The notes beneath the pieces are model-generated. The model did not search any database. It had not been told where the DNA came from and worked only from the letters and a program-made list of their open reading frames with translations. This document shows positions 1 to 6,577 of a DNA stretch of 61,263 nt, one piece after another. Origin of the DNA: CAYNLG01 sp964397995 (GTDB lineage: Bacteria; Planctomycetota; Phycisphaerae; FEN-1346); the NCBI GenBank assembly GCA_964397995.1, contig CAYNLG010000013.1, positions 1 to 61,263 of the forward strand, given 5' to 3'. Position numbers and translations under genes: made by a program. Each line of letters begins with the position of its first letter. Within the stretch, counting starts at the first letter, position 1.

Positions 1-18
1 GGGTCTCCTTTCGGGGGC

Positions 19-47
19 ATTCTAGGCGGCGGGGGGTCGGGGCTCAA
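19..47 (-). promoter_or_regulatory. Promoter for a gene off the left edge
   Basis: On the minus strand TTGAGC (47-42), a 17-bp spacer and TAGAAT (24-19) form a good sigma70-type promoter. It is followed about 8 bases later by the Shine-Dalgarno at 11-1. The gene it drives lies outside the window. Confidence 0.5.
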
Positions 48-116
48 GCGGGAAGCGGGGGGGCGGGGCCGCACCGGCCGCGCCGCCGCCGGCGCGCCGG
101 GCCGGGAAAAGGACGA

Positions 117-142
117 CGCGGCCGCTCGCCGGAGCGGCCGCG
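117..142 (-). terminator. GC hairpin, possible terminator of the nitroreductase gene
   Basis: CGCGGCCGCTC and GAGCGGCCGCG pair perfectly (11 bp) around a 4-base loop. On the minus strand a short T run (110-107) follows about six bases after the stem. The T tract is weak, so termination is only likely. Confidence 0.35.
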
Positions 143-350
143 CCGCAAGTCTATGTGATCGGCCAACCGGGCCCGCGGACGTCGGTGCGGAGCCGGGTGG
201 TGGGTGCGGGCCACGCGGGTCGGCCGATGGCGGTGAGAGGTCCGTCCCCGCCGTCGGGCGTATGATGCCACGAGCGGGCGCGGCCCGCAAACCAGGACTC
301 GGTTAAGGTCCGGTTGGCGCCGGGCGAAGGGGCGGAACGCGCGCGGCCTG

Positions 351-974
351 TTACGGCGACGTTGTCAGGACGGCCGCCGCGGGCGCGCCCCAGACGCCGC
401 CGAAGACCCACTGGGCCAGGGGCCGGCGCGGCCGCGGAGCCTTTTCCATCTCGCGCAGGGCCGGGTCCTCGAGCGACGCGGCGTCGCCGGGATAGCCGAG
501 GGCGAGGGCGGCCATGGGTTCGTGGCCGTCGGGGATGCCGAAGGCGTCGCGAGCCCTGGTGCGGCTGAAGCCGGCCATGGCGTGGGTCGCCAGACCCAGC
601 TCGGCCGCCTGGACCATCAGGCCGGCGGTGGCGAGGCCGACGTCGTGCGGGGCGCAGCGATTGGGTTTGCCGTCGCGGCTGAAGGTCTGCTTGGCGACGG
701 TCAGCATCAGCACCGGGGCCGCCGGTGCCCACGTCCGGTTGAGGTCGGTCAGGCAGTCGGCCAGGCGGGCGTGCGTGTCGGGGTCGGCGGCGCGGTCGCC
801 GACGAGCACCGTCCAGGGCTGCTCGTTGTAGCTGGAGGCGGCCCAGCGCATGGCCTCCAGGCAGGTCCGCAGGGTGTCGGGGGGGACGGGCCGGTCGGCG
901 AAGGCGCGGGGGCTCCAGCGGCGGGCCAAGGCCGGGAGGATGGCGGGGCCGGGGTCGAGGCGGGCGTCGCTCAC
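351..974 (-). CDS. Nitroreductase family protein
   Basis: The 207-residue product fits the FMN-dependent nitroreductase fold. The N-terminus has the typical RRWSPRAFADRPVP segment that contacts FMN phosphate, then AMRWAASSYNEQPW, where small residues and NEQPW match the flavin-binding region. The C-terminal half has GLMVQAAELGLATHAMAGF and the terminal LALGYPGD motif typical of the family. Members reduce nitroaromatics, quinones or related substrates with NAD(P)H in the cytoplasm; the substrate here cannot be told. The start is GTG at 974, chosen because AAAGGAG lies 8 bases upstream. It is a single gene, downstream of the DUF11 gene on the same strand but separated from it by a GC hairpin, so it may have its own promoter. 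Confidence 0.88.
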   Translation of the reverse strand: MSDARLDPGPAILPALARRWSPRAFADRPVPPDTLRTCLEAMRWAASSYNEQPWTVLVGDRAADPDTHARLADCLTDLNRTWAPAAPVLMLTVAKQTFSRDGKPNRCAPHDVGLATAGLMVQAAELGLATHAMAGFSRTRARDAFGIPDGHEPMAALALGYPGDAASLEDPALREMEKAPRPRRPLAQWVFGGVWGAPAAAVLTTSP

Positions 975-1010
975 GGGCGGGCTCCTTTCGGGCGGCTGTG
1001 CGCAGAAGGC

Positions 1011-1039
1011 GGGGCGCCGAGCCGATGGCCCGGCGCCCC
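1011..1039 (-). terminator. GC hairpin downstream of the DUF11 lipoprotein gene
   Basis: GGGGCGCCG (1011-1019) and CGGCGCCCC (1031-1039) form a perfect 9-bp stem with an 11-base loop, 28 bases past the stop codon of the DUF11 gene. There is no clear T tract, so this may be a weak terminator or an mRNA 3' stabiliser. Confidence 0.4.
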
Positions 1040-1066
1040 ATGGGCATTCGTCACGTGTGCGGCGTG

Positions 1067-3337
1067 CTACTCATAGACGTGGGTCGACTCGGTCTCCATG
1101 ACCGGACTGGTCAGCTGGTCGCTGGTCATTTCGGTCCGGAAGCGGACGTCGCCGGTGGCGTTGGCCTTGACGACGACCCGGAAGACGGCCTGGGCCTTCG
1201 GGGCGAGCGCCGGCAGCGGTGCGAACGTCACCGTCTTGCCTTGGGCGCGGGCCTGGGTCGGGCCGGTGCTGGAGACGTAGTCCTGCTCGGCGGGCAGGGT
1301 GCAGACGATCTGGATGTTGGTGTCGACGGCCGAGCCCTGGTTGGTCACGGTGATGGTGTAGGTCTCGTTGGCGCCGACCTCGATGGGGTCGGCCTCGTCG
1401 ACGACCTCGAGGAGGATGGCGGCGATGCCCTCGATGCGGATAGAGGCGTCATCGGCGGCCGTTGTGCAGTAGGCGTTGGCCGTGGCGGTGTTGCTGAAGT
1501 CGCCGGGCTGGCGCGCCATGAAGGTGGCCGTGACGGTCTTGGTCTGGTCGGGGTTCAGGGTCCCGAGGTTCCAGACGATCTGGCCGCCGTTCATCTGGCC
1601 GCCACTGGAGGCGCTGACGAACTCGAGGCCCGCCGGCACGGTGTCGGTCAGGGTGGTGTTGCGGGCCGGGCCGTCGCCGGTGTTCGAGACGGTAATGGTG
1701 AACTCGGCGCGGGTGCCCAGGTAGCGCATCTCGGGCCCGGTCTTCTCGACCTGGAGGACCGGGTTGGTGACGGTCACCTTGTGGGTGGCCTCGGCCGACA
1801 GGTTCGGCTCGCCGCTGGCGACCGCGGTGTTGGTGAAGGTGCCGGTCTTGGCGGCCTTGACGGTGTAGGTGGCCTTCATGGCCTTGCCGGGGCCGAGGTC
1901 GCCGACGTTGACGACGACGGTCTTGAGGCCGCTGTCGGTCTCGAGGCCGTTCGGGAGCTTGTCGGTGATCTTGACGTTCTCGGCGGTGCCGTCGCCGGCG
2001 TTGCGGACGGTGACGGTGTAGGTGATCGGGTCACACTGGAGGACCTCGGCGGGCCCGGTCTTGGTCAGCTCCAGGGCCGGCTGCGTCACGACGGTGGTGG
2101 CACAGTCGCGGGCCTTGAGACCGTGGTCGGCGGTGACTTCGGCGCAGTTCTCGAAGGTGCCGCTCCGGGTCGCCTGGACACGGACCGTCATGGAGGTCTG
2201 CTTCATGGCGCCGATGGTGCCGACTCGCCAGGTCAGGGCCTGGCCGCTGGCCTGGGCCTTGGGCTGGGTGCTGACGACCTTGAGGCCGTCCGGCACGGTG
2301 TCGGTCACGACGACGTTGGTGGCGTCGGCCTGGCCGGGGTTGCTGGCGACGATGGTGTACTCGAAGGTGTCGCCGACGCCGGCGCGGGCCGGGCCGGTCT
2401 TGGTGATGCCGATGCGCGGGCCGACCCAGGTCTTGGTGGTCATGCCCTCGGCGATCTTGACCTCGGGGATGCAGCACTTCTCATTGGCCGGGCGGATGAC
2501 GGTCATGCGGATGGTGTTCGTGCCCTCGGCCGGGTCGGCCTGGTGGAGCGTGGCCGTGGCGACGCCGTTGGCGTCGGTCTTGACCTCGACCATGGGCTTG
2601 CGGCCGGGGGTGAAGTGGCCGGCCGGGCCGTCGACCAGCTCGAAGTGGACGATCCAGCCTTCGAGCGGCTGGCCGTTGGAGGCCCGCATGACCTTGACCT
2701 GCATCTCGTGCGGGGTGCCGACGGGATTGGTGGCGGCGGGGGGCCACTGCCAGGCGGCATCCTGCCAGTGCTTGACGGCGAAGACCTTGTGCTTGTCCCA
2801 GTTGAAGATGGCGGGGGCGTAGACGGTGACGTTGGTGTCGCCCTCGATGGGCGAGGTGATGACGCACCACGTCTGCCCCTTCTCCAGATGGATGTCATCG
2901 GACGGGTCGTCGTTGCCGCGCGTCAGCACGTGCTCGCCCTGGTTCGTGTGCGTGACCGCGTAGGTATTGTCGACCTTGTACCCGCGCGTGTCATACCAGC
3001 CGCTCTCGTCGACCTCGACGATCTGGCCCACGCCGCCCTCGCTGAGGATCCACTCGACGCGGCGGCAGGGGAGGGGGTTGCCCTCGGCGTCGCGGACGGT
3101 GGCGATGAGGACGTGCTGGGTCTGGACGGGGTTGGTCGACTCGACCGGGGTCACTTCGAGGGAGTCGGCGTCGGGGTCGAAGTCCTGGTAGTACCCGCCC
3201 TCCATGGGCTTGCCGTGCTCGCGATCGATGTGGCCGCCGTGGAGCAGACCGAACTTCACCGGATACGATGCACAGCCGGCCGCGAGTGCCAGGGCGGCCC
3301 CAGCGGCCATCATGAGACAAAGTTGGCTACGGGTCAT
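1067..3337 (-). CDS. DUF11-repeat lipoprotein
   Basis: This 756-residue exported protein begins with a signal peptide and lipobox (LALAAGC, Cys22), so it is probably a lipid-anchored surface or periplasmic protein. Its N-terminal third holds an Ig-like region resembling bacterial Ig-like domains (VHFELVDGPAGHFTPG, DANGVATATLH). About four DUF11 (conserved repeat) domains follow, each opening with a KTGP-like start, continuing with YTITV or YTVTV and DTVPDGL or DKLPNGL, and ending with FTNTA or similar. DUF11 repeats are beta-sandwich modules common in planctomycete surface proteins and in chlamydial OmcB. The start at 3337 is chosen over an in-frame upstream ATG at 3442 because GGAAAGGAAG precedes it and the signal peptide begins there. 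No enzymatic motif is visible; a structural or adhesive envelope role is likely. Confidence 0.85.
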   Translation of the reverse strand: MTRSQLCLMMAAGAALALAAGCASYPVKFGLLHGGHIDREHGKPMEGGYYQDFDPDADSLEVTPVESTNPVQTQHVLIATVRDAEGNPLPCRRVEWILSEGGVGQIVEVDESGWYDTRGYKVDNTYAVTHTNQGEHVLTRGNDDPSDDIHLEKGQTWCVITSPIEGDTNVTVYAPAIFNWDKHKVFAVKHWQDAAWQWPPAATNPVGTPHEMQVKVMRASNGQPLEGWIVHFELVDGPAGHFTPGRKPMVEVKTDANGVATATLHQADPAEGTNTIRMTVIRPANEKCCIPEVKIAEGMTTKTWVGPRIGITKTGPARAGVGDTFEYTIVASNPGQADATNVVVTDTVPDGLKVVSTQPKAQASGQALTWRVGTIGAMKQTSMTVRVQATRSGTFENCAEVTADHGLKARDCATTVVTQPALELTKTGPAEVLQCDPITYTVTVRNAGDGTAENVKITDKLPNGLETDSGLKTVVVNVGDLGPGKAMKATYTVKAAKTGTFTNTAVASGEPNLSAEATHKVTVTNPVLQVEKTGPEMRYLGTRAEFTITVSNTGDGPARNTTLTDTVPAGLEFVSASSGGQMNGGQIVWNLGTLNPDQTKTVTATFMARQPGDFSNTATANAYCTTAADDASIRIEGIAAILLEVVDEADPIEVGANETYTITVTNQGSAVDTNIQIVCTLPAEQDYVSSTGPTQARAQGKTVTFAPLPALAPKAQAVFRVVVKANATGDVRFRTEMTSDQLTSPVMETESTHVYE

Positions 3338-3465
3338 GCTTGCTTCCTTTCCGCTTGGGCGGCCGCGCGTAATGCGGCGGGGCGACGCCATCTCGATTCG
3401 GATGGCCGGAAAGGATACGGCCCCCCTTCCGTTACCACCCACGATATGAGAACCCTCAGCCGTCT

Positions 3466-3495
3466 AGTATCGGCGGAACCCTTTGGCCAAGTCAA
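3466..3495 (-). promoter_or_regulatory. Promoter of the DUF11 lipoprotein gene
   Basis: On the minus strand TTGACT (3495-3490), an 18-bp spacer and GATACT (3471-3466) make a plausible sigma70-type promoter about 130 bases upstream of the start codon. The implied leader is roughly 120 bases. Confidence 0.45.
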
Positions 3496-3573
3496 GCTTC
3501 CTCGTGAAAAACTTGCGGCACAAGCGCAACTATAGGGGTAGGAGATACCCCTGGGGCCCTCTGGGACAATGGC

Positions 3574-3915
3574 TTACGCGCCCGCGCCGCGGGGCCGACC
3601 GCCCGCGTGCAGGTACAGCGTCACGAGCGGGTCGTCCTCGGAACTGATGAGATGGTGGTCCTCGCCGGGCTCGACGATGAGGACGTCGCCCGCGGCGATG
3701 GGATGGCGCGTTCCGTCGACCTCGATCTCGCCGCGCCCCTGGAAGATGATGAAGGCTTCTTCGTCGTCTTCGTGGACGTGCCGGCCGGGATGCGTGACCT
3801 GGCCGGGGGTCTTGAAGCCGAGGCCGCCTTCGGTCAGGTAGCGGCCGGCAAGGTGGCCGGCCAGGACGTGGCCGTCGCGGACGTCGTCGAGCCGGGCGAG
3901 GCGGGTGCGGCGCAT
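3574..3915 (-). CDS. Cupin-domain protein
   Basis: A 113-residue single-domain cupin. Motif 1 is visible as HPGRHVHEDDEEAFIIFQGRGEIEVDG, with the metal-binding HVH and Glu, and motif 2 as PGEDHHLISSEDDP with the second histidine pair. Such small cupins bind a divalent metal and act as isomerases, dioxygenases or sugar/ligand sensors; nothing here decides which. The start ATG at 3915 is preceded by AGAGGAAAGG. The gene stands alone between two intergenic gaps of about 230 bases. Confidence 0.85.
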   Translation of the reverse strand: MRRTRLARLDDVRDGHVLAGHLAGRYLTEGGLGFKTPGQVTHPGRHVHEDDEEAFIIFQGRGEIEVDGTRHPIAAGDVLIVEPGEDHHLISSEDDPLVTLYLHAGGRPRGAGA

Positions 3916-4001
3916 GGCGGGGCCTTTCCTCTCTATTGTGGGAGCGGGCGGCGCGCGGCGTGGCGGGGGGGCCCGCCGGTGCGGCGCGATGCCCTTTTTA
4001 G

Positions 4002-4031
4002 TGGACGGCCTGCGCGGCGTCCACCTATAAT
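4002..4031 (+). promoter_or_regulatory. Promoter upstream of the DUF2064 gene
   Basis: TGGACG (4002-4007), an 18-bp spacer and a perfect TATAAT (4026-4031) form a probable sigma70-type promoter. The start codon at 4150 would give a leader of about 110 bases. Confidence 0.5.
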
Positions 4032-4149
4032 CCGCACGTCCGCCACCGGGCGGGCGGAGCGTCCGACCGGTGCCGCCGCGGGGGACGCGTTACACGATGA
4101 ACCACGGACGCTCGCATCACAGGAACGCCTCGGGAGGCAGGGTCGGCTC

Positions 4150-4830
4150 GTGTCCACCTTGTTCGGTATGCTGGTCCAGGCTCCGAAGGCCGGGCGGGTC
4201 AAGCCCGGCCTCGTGCCGCTGCTGGGGGCGGCGGGGGCGGCCAAGCTGTACCGCAGCATGGTGATGGACCTGGCGGAGCGCTTCGCCCACCTGGCCGTCC
4301 ACAGCCGCGTCATCGCCTACCGGCCGCGCGGCGCCCGGCGCCAGATCGAGTTGCTGGCCTCGCGGCACTGGCGGTGCGTGCTGCAGCCGGGCCAGACGCC
4401 GGGGCAGGCGCTCGCGAAGCTCTTCGAGGACGCGCTGCGGACGGGCCATCGGCGGGCCGTGATGCTGCTCGGCGACTGTCCGACCGTCCCGGGCGGCCTC
4501 GTGCTGGAGGCCTTCGACCGGCTGCTGGTGGCCGACGTGGTGCTGGGCCCGACCGTTGAGGGCGGTTTGTACCTGGTGGGGCTGAGCCTGGAGCGGCCGG
4601 AGCTCTTCTACGGGTTCGACTGGGCGGGCGATGGCGTCTTCGACGCGCTGGTGGACCGGGCGGAGGCCTTCGGCCTGGCCCTGGACTTGGTGCCGCACTG
4701 GTACGAGGCCGAGACGCCCGAGGGCCTGGACCGGTTGGGGGCGCACATGCGGGCGCTGGCGGTGGCGGGCAGCGAGGACCTTCCGAAACGGACGCACACG
4801 CTGCTCCAGAAACTGGAGCCGGCCGACTGA
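4150..4830 (+). CDS. DUF2064 / TIGR04282-type glycosyltransferase-like protein
   Basis: The 226-residue product belongs to the family of MobA/CofC-like nucleotidyltransferase-fold proteins. It has the PKAGRVKPGL segment (family PxxGxVKTRL), GDCPTVP (family GxDCPxL) and GGLYLVGL (family DGGYYLIGL). Characterised relatives take part in sugar or lipid precursor activation; the substrate is unknown. In the first motif the family Thr-Arg is Pro-Gly, and the Asp before GG in the last motif is Glu, so activity could be altered. The GTG start at 4150 follows CGGGAGGCAG by about 12 bases; an in-frame ATG lies at 4168. The response-regulator gene starts 16 bases past the stop, so they are probably cotranscribed. 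Confidence 0.75.
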   Translation: MSTLFGMLVQAPKAGRVKPGLVPLLGAAGAAKLYRSMVMDLAERFAHLAVHSRVIAYRPRGARRQIELLASRHWRCVLQPGQTPGQALAKLFEDALRTGHRRAVMLLGDCPTVPGGLVLEAFDRLLVADVVLGPTVEGGLYLVGLSLERPELFYGFDWAGDGVFDALVDRAEAFGLALDLVPHWYEAETPEGLDRLGAHMRALAVAGSEDLPKRTHTLLQKLEPAD

Positions 4831-4846
4831 ACGCGGGGAGGGACCG

Positions 4847-5320
4847 ATGGGCGGCGACATGGAGCGGGACGTCCGCGAGTCGACGATCCTCATCGCCGAC
4901 GACAACGAGCAGAACGTGGAGTTGCTCCAGGCCTACCTGGACGACGTCGGGTGCACGGTCGTCGTGGCGCGGGACGGCGAGGAGACCCTCGAGAAGGTGG
5001 CCGAGGCGAAGCCGGACCTGATCCTGCTCGACATCATGATGCCGAAGATGAGCGGCTACGAGATTTGCCGCACCCTCAAGAGCAACCCCGAGACCGCGTC
5101 GATTCCGATCTGCATGGTGACGGCCCTGAACGAGACGGGCGACATCGAGCGGGCCGTCGACGCCGGAACGGACGATTTCCTGTCGAAGCCGATTCACCGG
5201 CTGGAACTGCTGACGCGGATTCGCAGCCTGCTGCGGGTGCGGCACCTCCAGAGCGATCTGGAGCGGACCCTGGCGTATCTCCGAGAGGTAGACCAGGGCC
5301 GCGAGACGCCGGTGGAGTAG
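4847..5320 (+). CDS. Single-domain response regulator
   Basis: A 157-residue CheY-like receiver domain without an attached output domain. Acidic residues sit at ADDN (18-19), the phosphoacceptor is Asp62 in LLDIMMPKMSG, Thr92 lies in MVTALN and Lys114 in FLSKPIH, so all catalytic positions are intact. The C-terminal 40 residues (LLRVRHLQSDLERTLAYLREV) form a helix that could dimerise or bind a partner. The receiver resembles that of PleD-type regulators. It acts in the cytoplasm as a phosphorylation switch; no histidine kinase is encoded nearby. GGGGAGGG lies just upstream of the ATG at 4847, and the gene follows the DUF2064 gene at 16 bases. Confidence 0.88.
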   Translation: MGGDMERDVRESTILIADDNEQNVELLQAYLDDVGCTVVVARDGEETLEKVAEAKPDLILLDIMMPKMSGYEICRTLKSNPETASIPICMVTALNETGDIERAVDAGTDDFLSKPIHRLELLTRIRSLLRVRHLQSDLERTLAYLREVDQGRETPVE

Positions 5321-5374
5321 GCGAGGCGTGCCGCCTGTAACGGTTCGGCCCCGCCGCCTGCATGAAGGAACGCG

Positions 5375-6577
5375 ATGAGCCCCACCCCCATCGACCCCGC
5401 CGCCGTCCGCACCTACGTCGAGGCCCACCGCGACGCGCTCGCGGAGCTGCTCGCGGACCTCGTCCGGGCGCGGACGGTGAATCCGCCCGGCGACGAGCAC
5501 CTGGCGGTGCCGGTTATCGCGGCGTTCTGCGACGCGCGCGGCATCCCGTACGAGACGTTCGAGAAGGCACCGGGGCGGACGAACCTCGTCGCCCGCGTCG
5601 GTTCCGGCCGGCCGCGCCTCTGCCTCGCCCTCCACACCGACGTCGTCCCCGCGGGCGACGGCTGGGAGAGCGACCCCTTCGAGCCGGTTGTCGAGGACGG
5701 CCGCATGGTCGGGCGCGGCGTGATGGACGACAAGGGCCCGCTGGCGGCGTCGCTGGTGGCGGCGGCGTACCTGAAGGAGCGCGAGGCCGACCTCGCGGGC
5801 CAGTTGGTCCTGGTGGCGGCCGCCGACGAAGAGGCCGGCAGCGGCCTCGGCATGCGGTACCTGCTGGACGAGTGCGGCTTGGAGGCCGAGGCGGGTATCG
5901 TGCCGGACGCCGGGCACGGGATGCGCCTCGTGGACGTGGGCGAGAAAGGCGTCCTCTTTATGCGGGTGACCGCCACCGGCCGCCAGGTCCACGGCTCCGA
6001 GCCCGACAAGGGCGCCAGCGCCCTGTGGCCGCTGCTCGATTTCCTCGGGCGCATCCGTTCGTGGCGGCCGCCGGGCGGGGCGACCGACCTCTTCACGCCG
6101 CCCACCCTCAACCTCGGGGCGGTCCACGGTGGCACGGTGCCGAACATCACGCCGGGCAAGGCCGAGGCCCTGCTCGACGTGCGGTACCACCCGGGCACGG
6201 ACGGCGAGGCGCTGGTGGCGGAGCTGAAGGCGACGCTCGCCGAGGTCGAGGCCGGTGCCGAGGGCGTGACGATGGGCCTGGAGGTCCTCTCGGCCCAGGA
6301 GCCGTCGCTCGTCGACCCGCGGCACCCGCTGGTGGCGATCCTCCAGGACCGGACGGCGCAGGTGACCGGCCACCGGCCGATGCCGTTCGGCATGAGCGGC
6401 GCGACGGTGGCCAAGTTCATGAATCTCGCGGGCATCCCGTCCGTCGGATTCACCTTCGGGCCGGAGGACGTGTGTCACGTCGCGGGCGAGTGGATCGCCC
6501 TGGACGAGGCCGCCCGGTTCGCCGAGGTGATGGTGCTGGCGGCATGGGACCTGATCGGGCCGGAAGGGAAGGCATGA
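5375..6577 (+). CDS. M20 family metallopeptidase / deacylase
   Basis: A 400-residue two-zinc hydrolase of the ArgE/DapE/CPG2 family. Metal ligands and catalytic residues are visible: His87 in ALHTDVVPAGDGW, Asp118 in GVMDDKGPLAA, Glu152-Glu153 in DEEAGSG, and a late His in CHVAGEWIALDE. The middle part (VTATGRQVHGSEPDKGASA) is the inserted lid/dimerisation domain. It hydrolyses an amide bond of a small N-acyl amino acid or peptide; the substrate is not predictable. The gene ends in ATGA, where the M16 peptidase gene starts, so the two are translationally coupled. Together they may degrade peptides, M16 at the envelope and M20 in the cytoplasm. Confidence 0.9.
   Translation: MSPTPIDPAAVRTYVEAHRDALAELLADLVRARTVNPPGDEHLAVPVIAAFCDARGIPYETFEKAPGRTNLVARVGSGRPRLCLALHTDVVPAGDGWESDPFEPVVEDGRMVGRGVMDDKGPLAASLVAAAYLKEREADLAGQLVLVAAADEEAGSGLGMRYLLDECGLEAEAGIVPDAGHGMRLVDVGEKGVLFMRVTATGRQVHGSEPDKGASALWPLLDFLGRIRSWRPPGGATDLFTPPTLNLGAVHGGTVPNITPGKAEALLDVRYHPGTDGEALVAELKATLAEVEAGAEGVTMGLEVLSAQEPSLVDPRHPLVAILQDRTAQVTGHRPMPFGMSGATVAKFMNLAGIPSVGFTFGPEDVCHVAGEWIALDEAARFAEVMVLAAWDLIGPEGKA

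Larger units (their letters stand above)
1..350. other. Left-edge intergenic region, no gene seen
   Basis: No convincing coding region is visible here. Positions 1-11 read on the minus strand as a strong Shine-Dalgarno (AAAGGAGACCC), so a minus-strand gene probably starts just off the left edge. Its promoter is annotated separately. Positions 117-142 form a perfect 11-bp GC hairpin with a 4-base loop, followed on the minus strand by TTTT at 110-107. This could terminate transcription from the nitroreductase gene. Both readings are inferences. Confidence 0.5.

Noticed and set aside
998..3535. 845-residue plus-strand frame opposite the DUF11 gene
   Set aside because: Gly/Asp/Val-rich antisense translation without motifs. 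The minus-strand frame has a signal peptide, ribosome site and clear repeats.
4310..6478. 722-residue minus-strand open frame
   Set aside because: Antisense shadow of the DUF2064, response-regulator and M20 genes; no domain pattern, His/Arg-rich translation typical of GC-rich antisense.
5362..6573. Open frame upstream of and in frame with the M16 peptidase that would make a 1294-residue fusion
   Set aside because: It is a +2 shadow of the M20 peptidase with Arg/Pro/Gly-rich low-complexity translation. The signal peptide and overlapping ATG at 6574 mark the real start.
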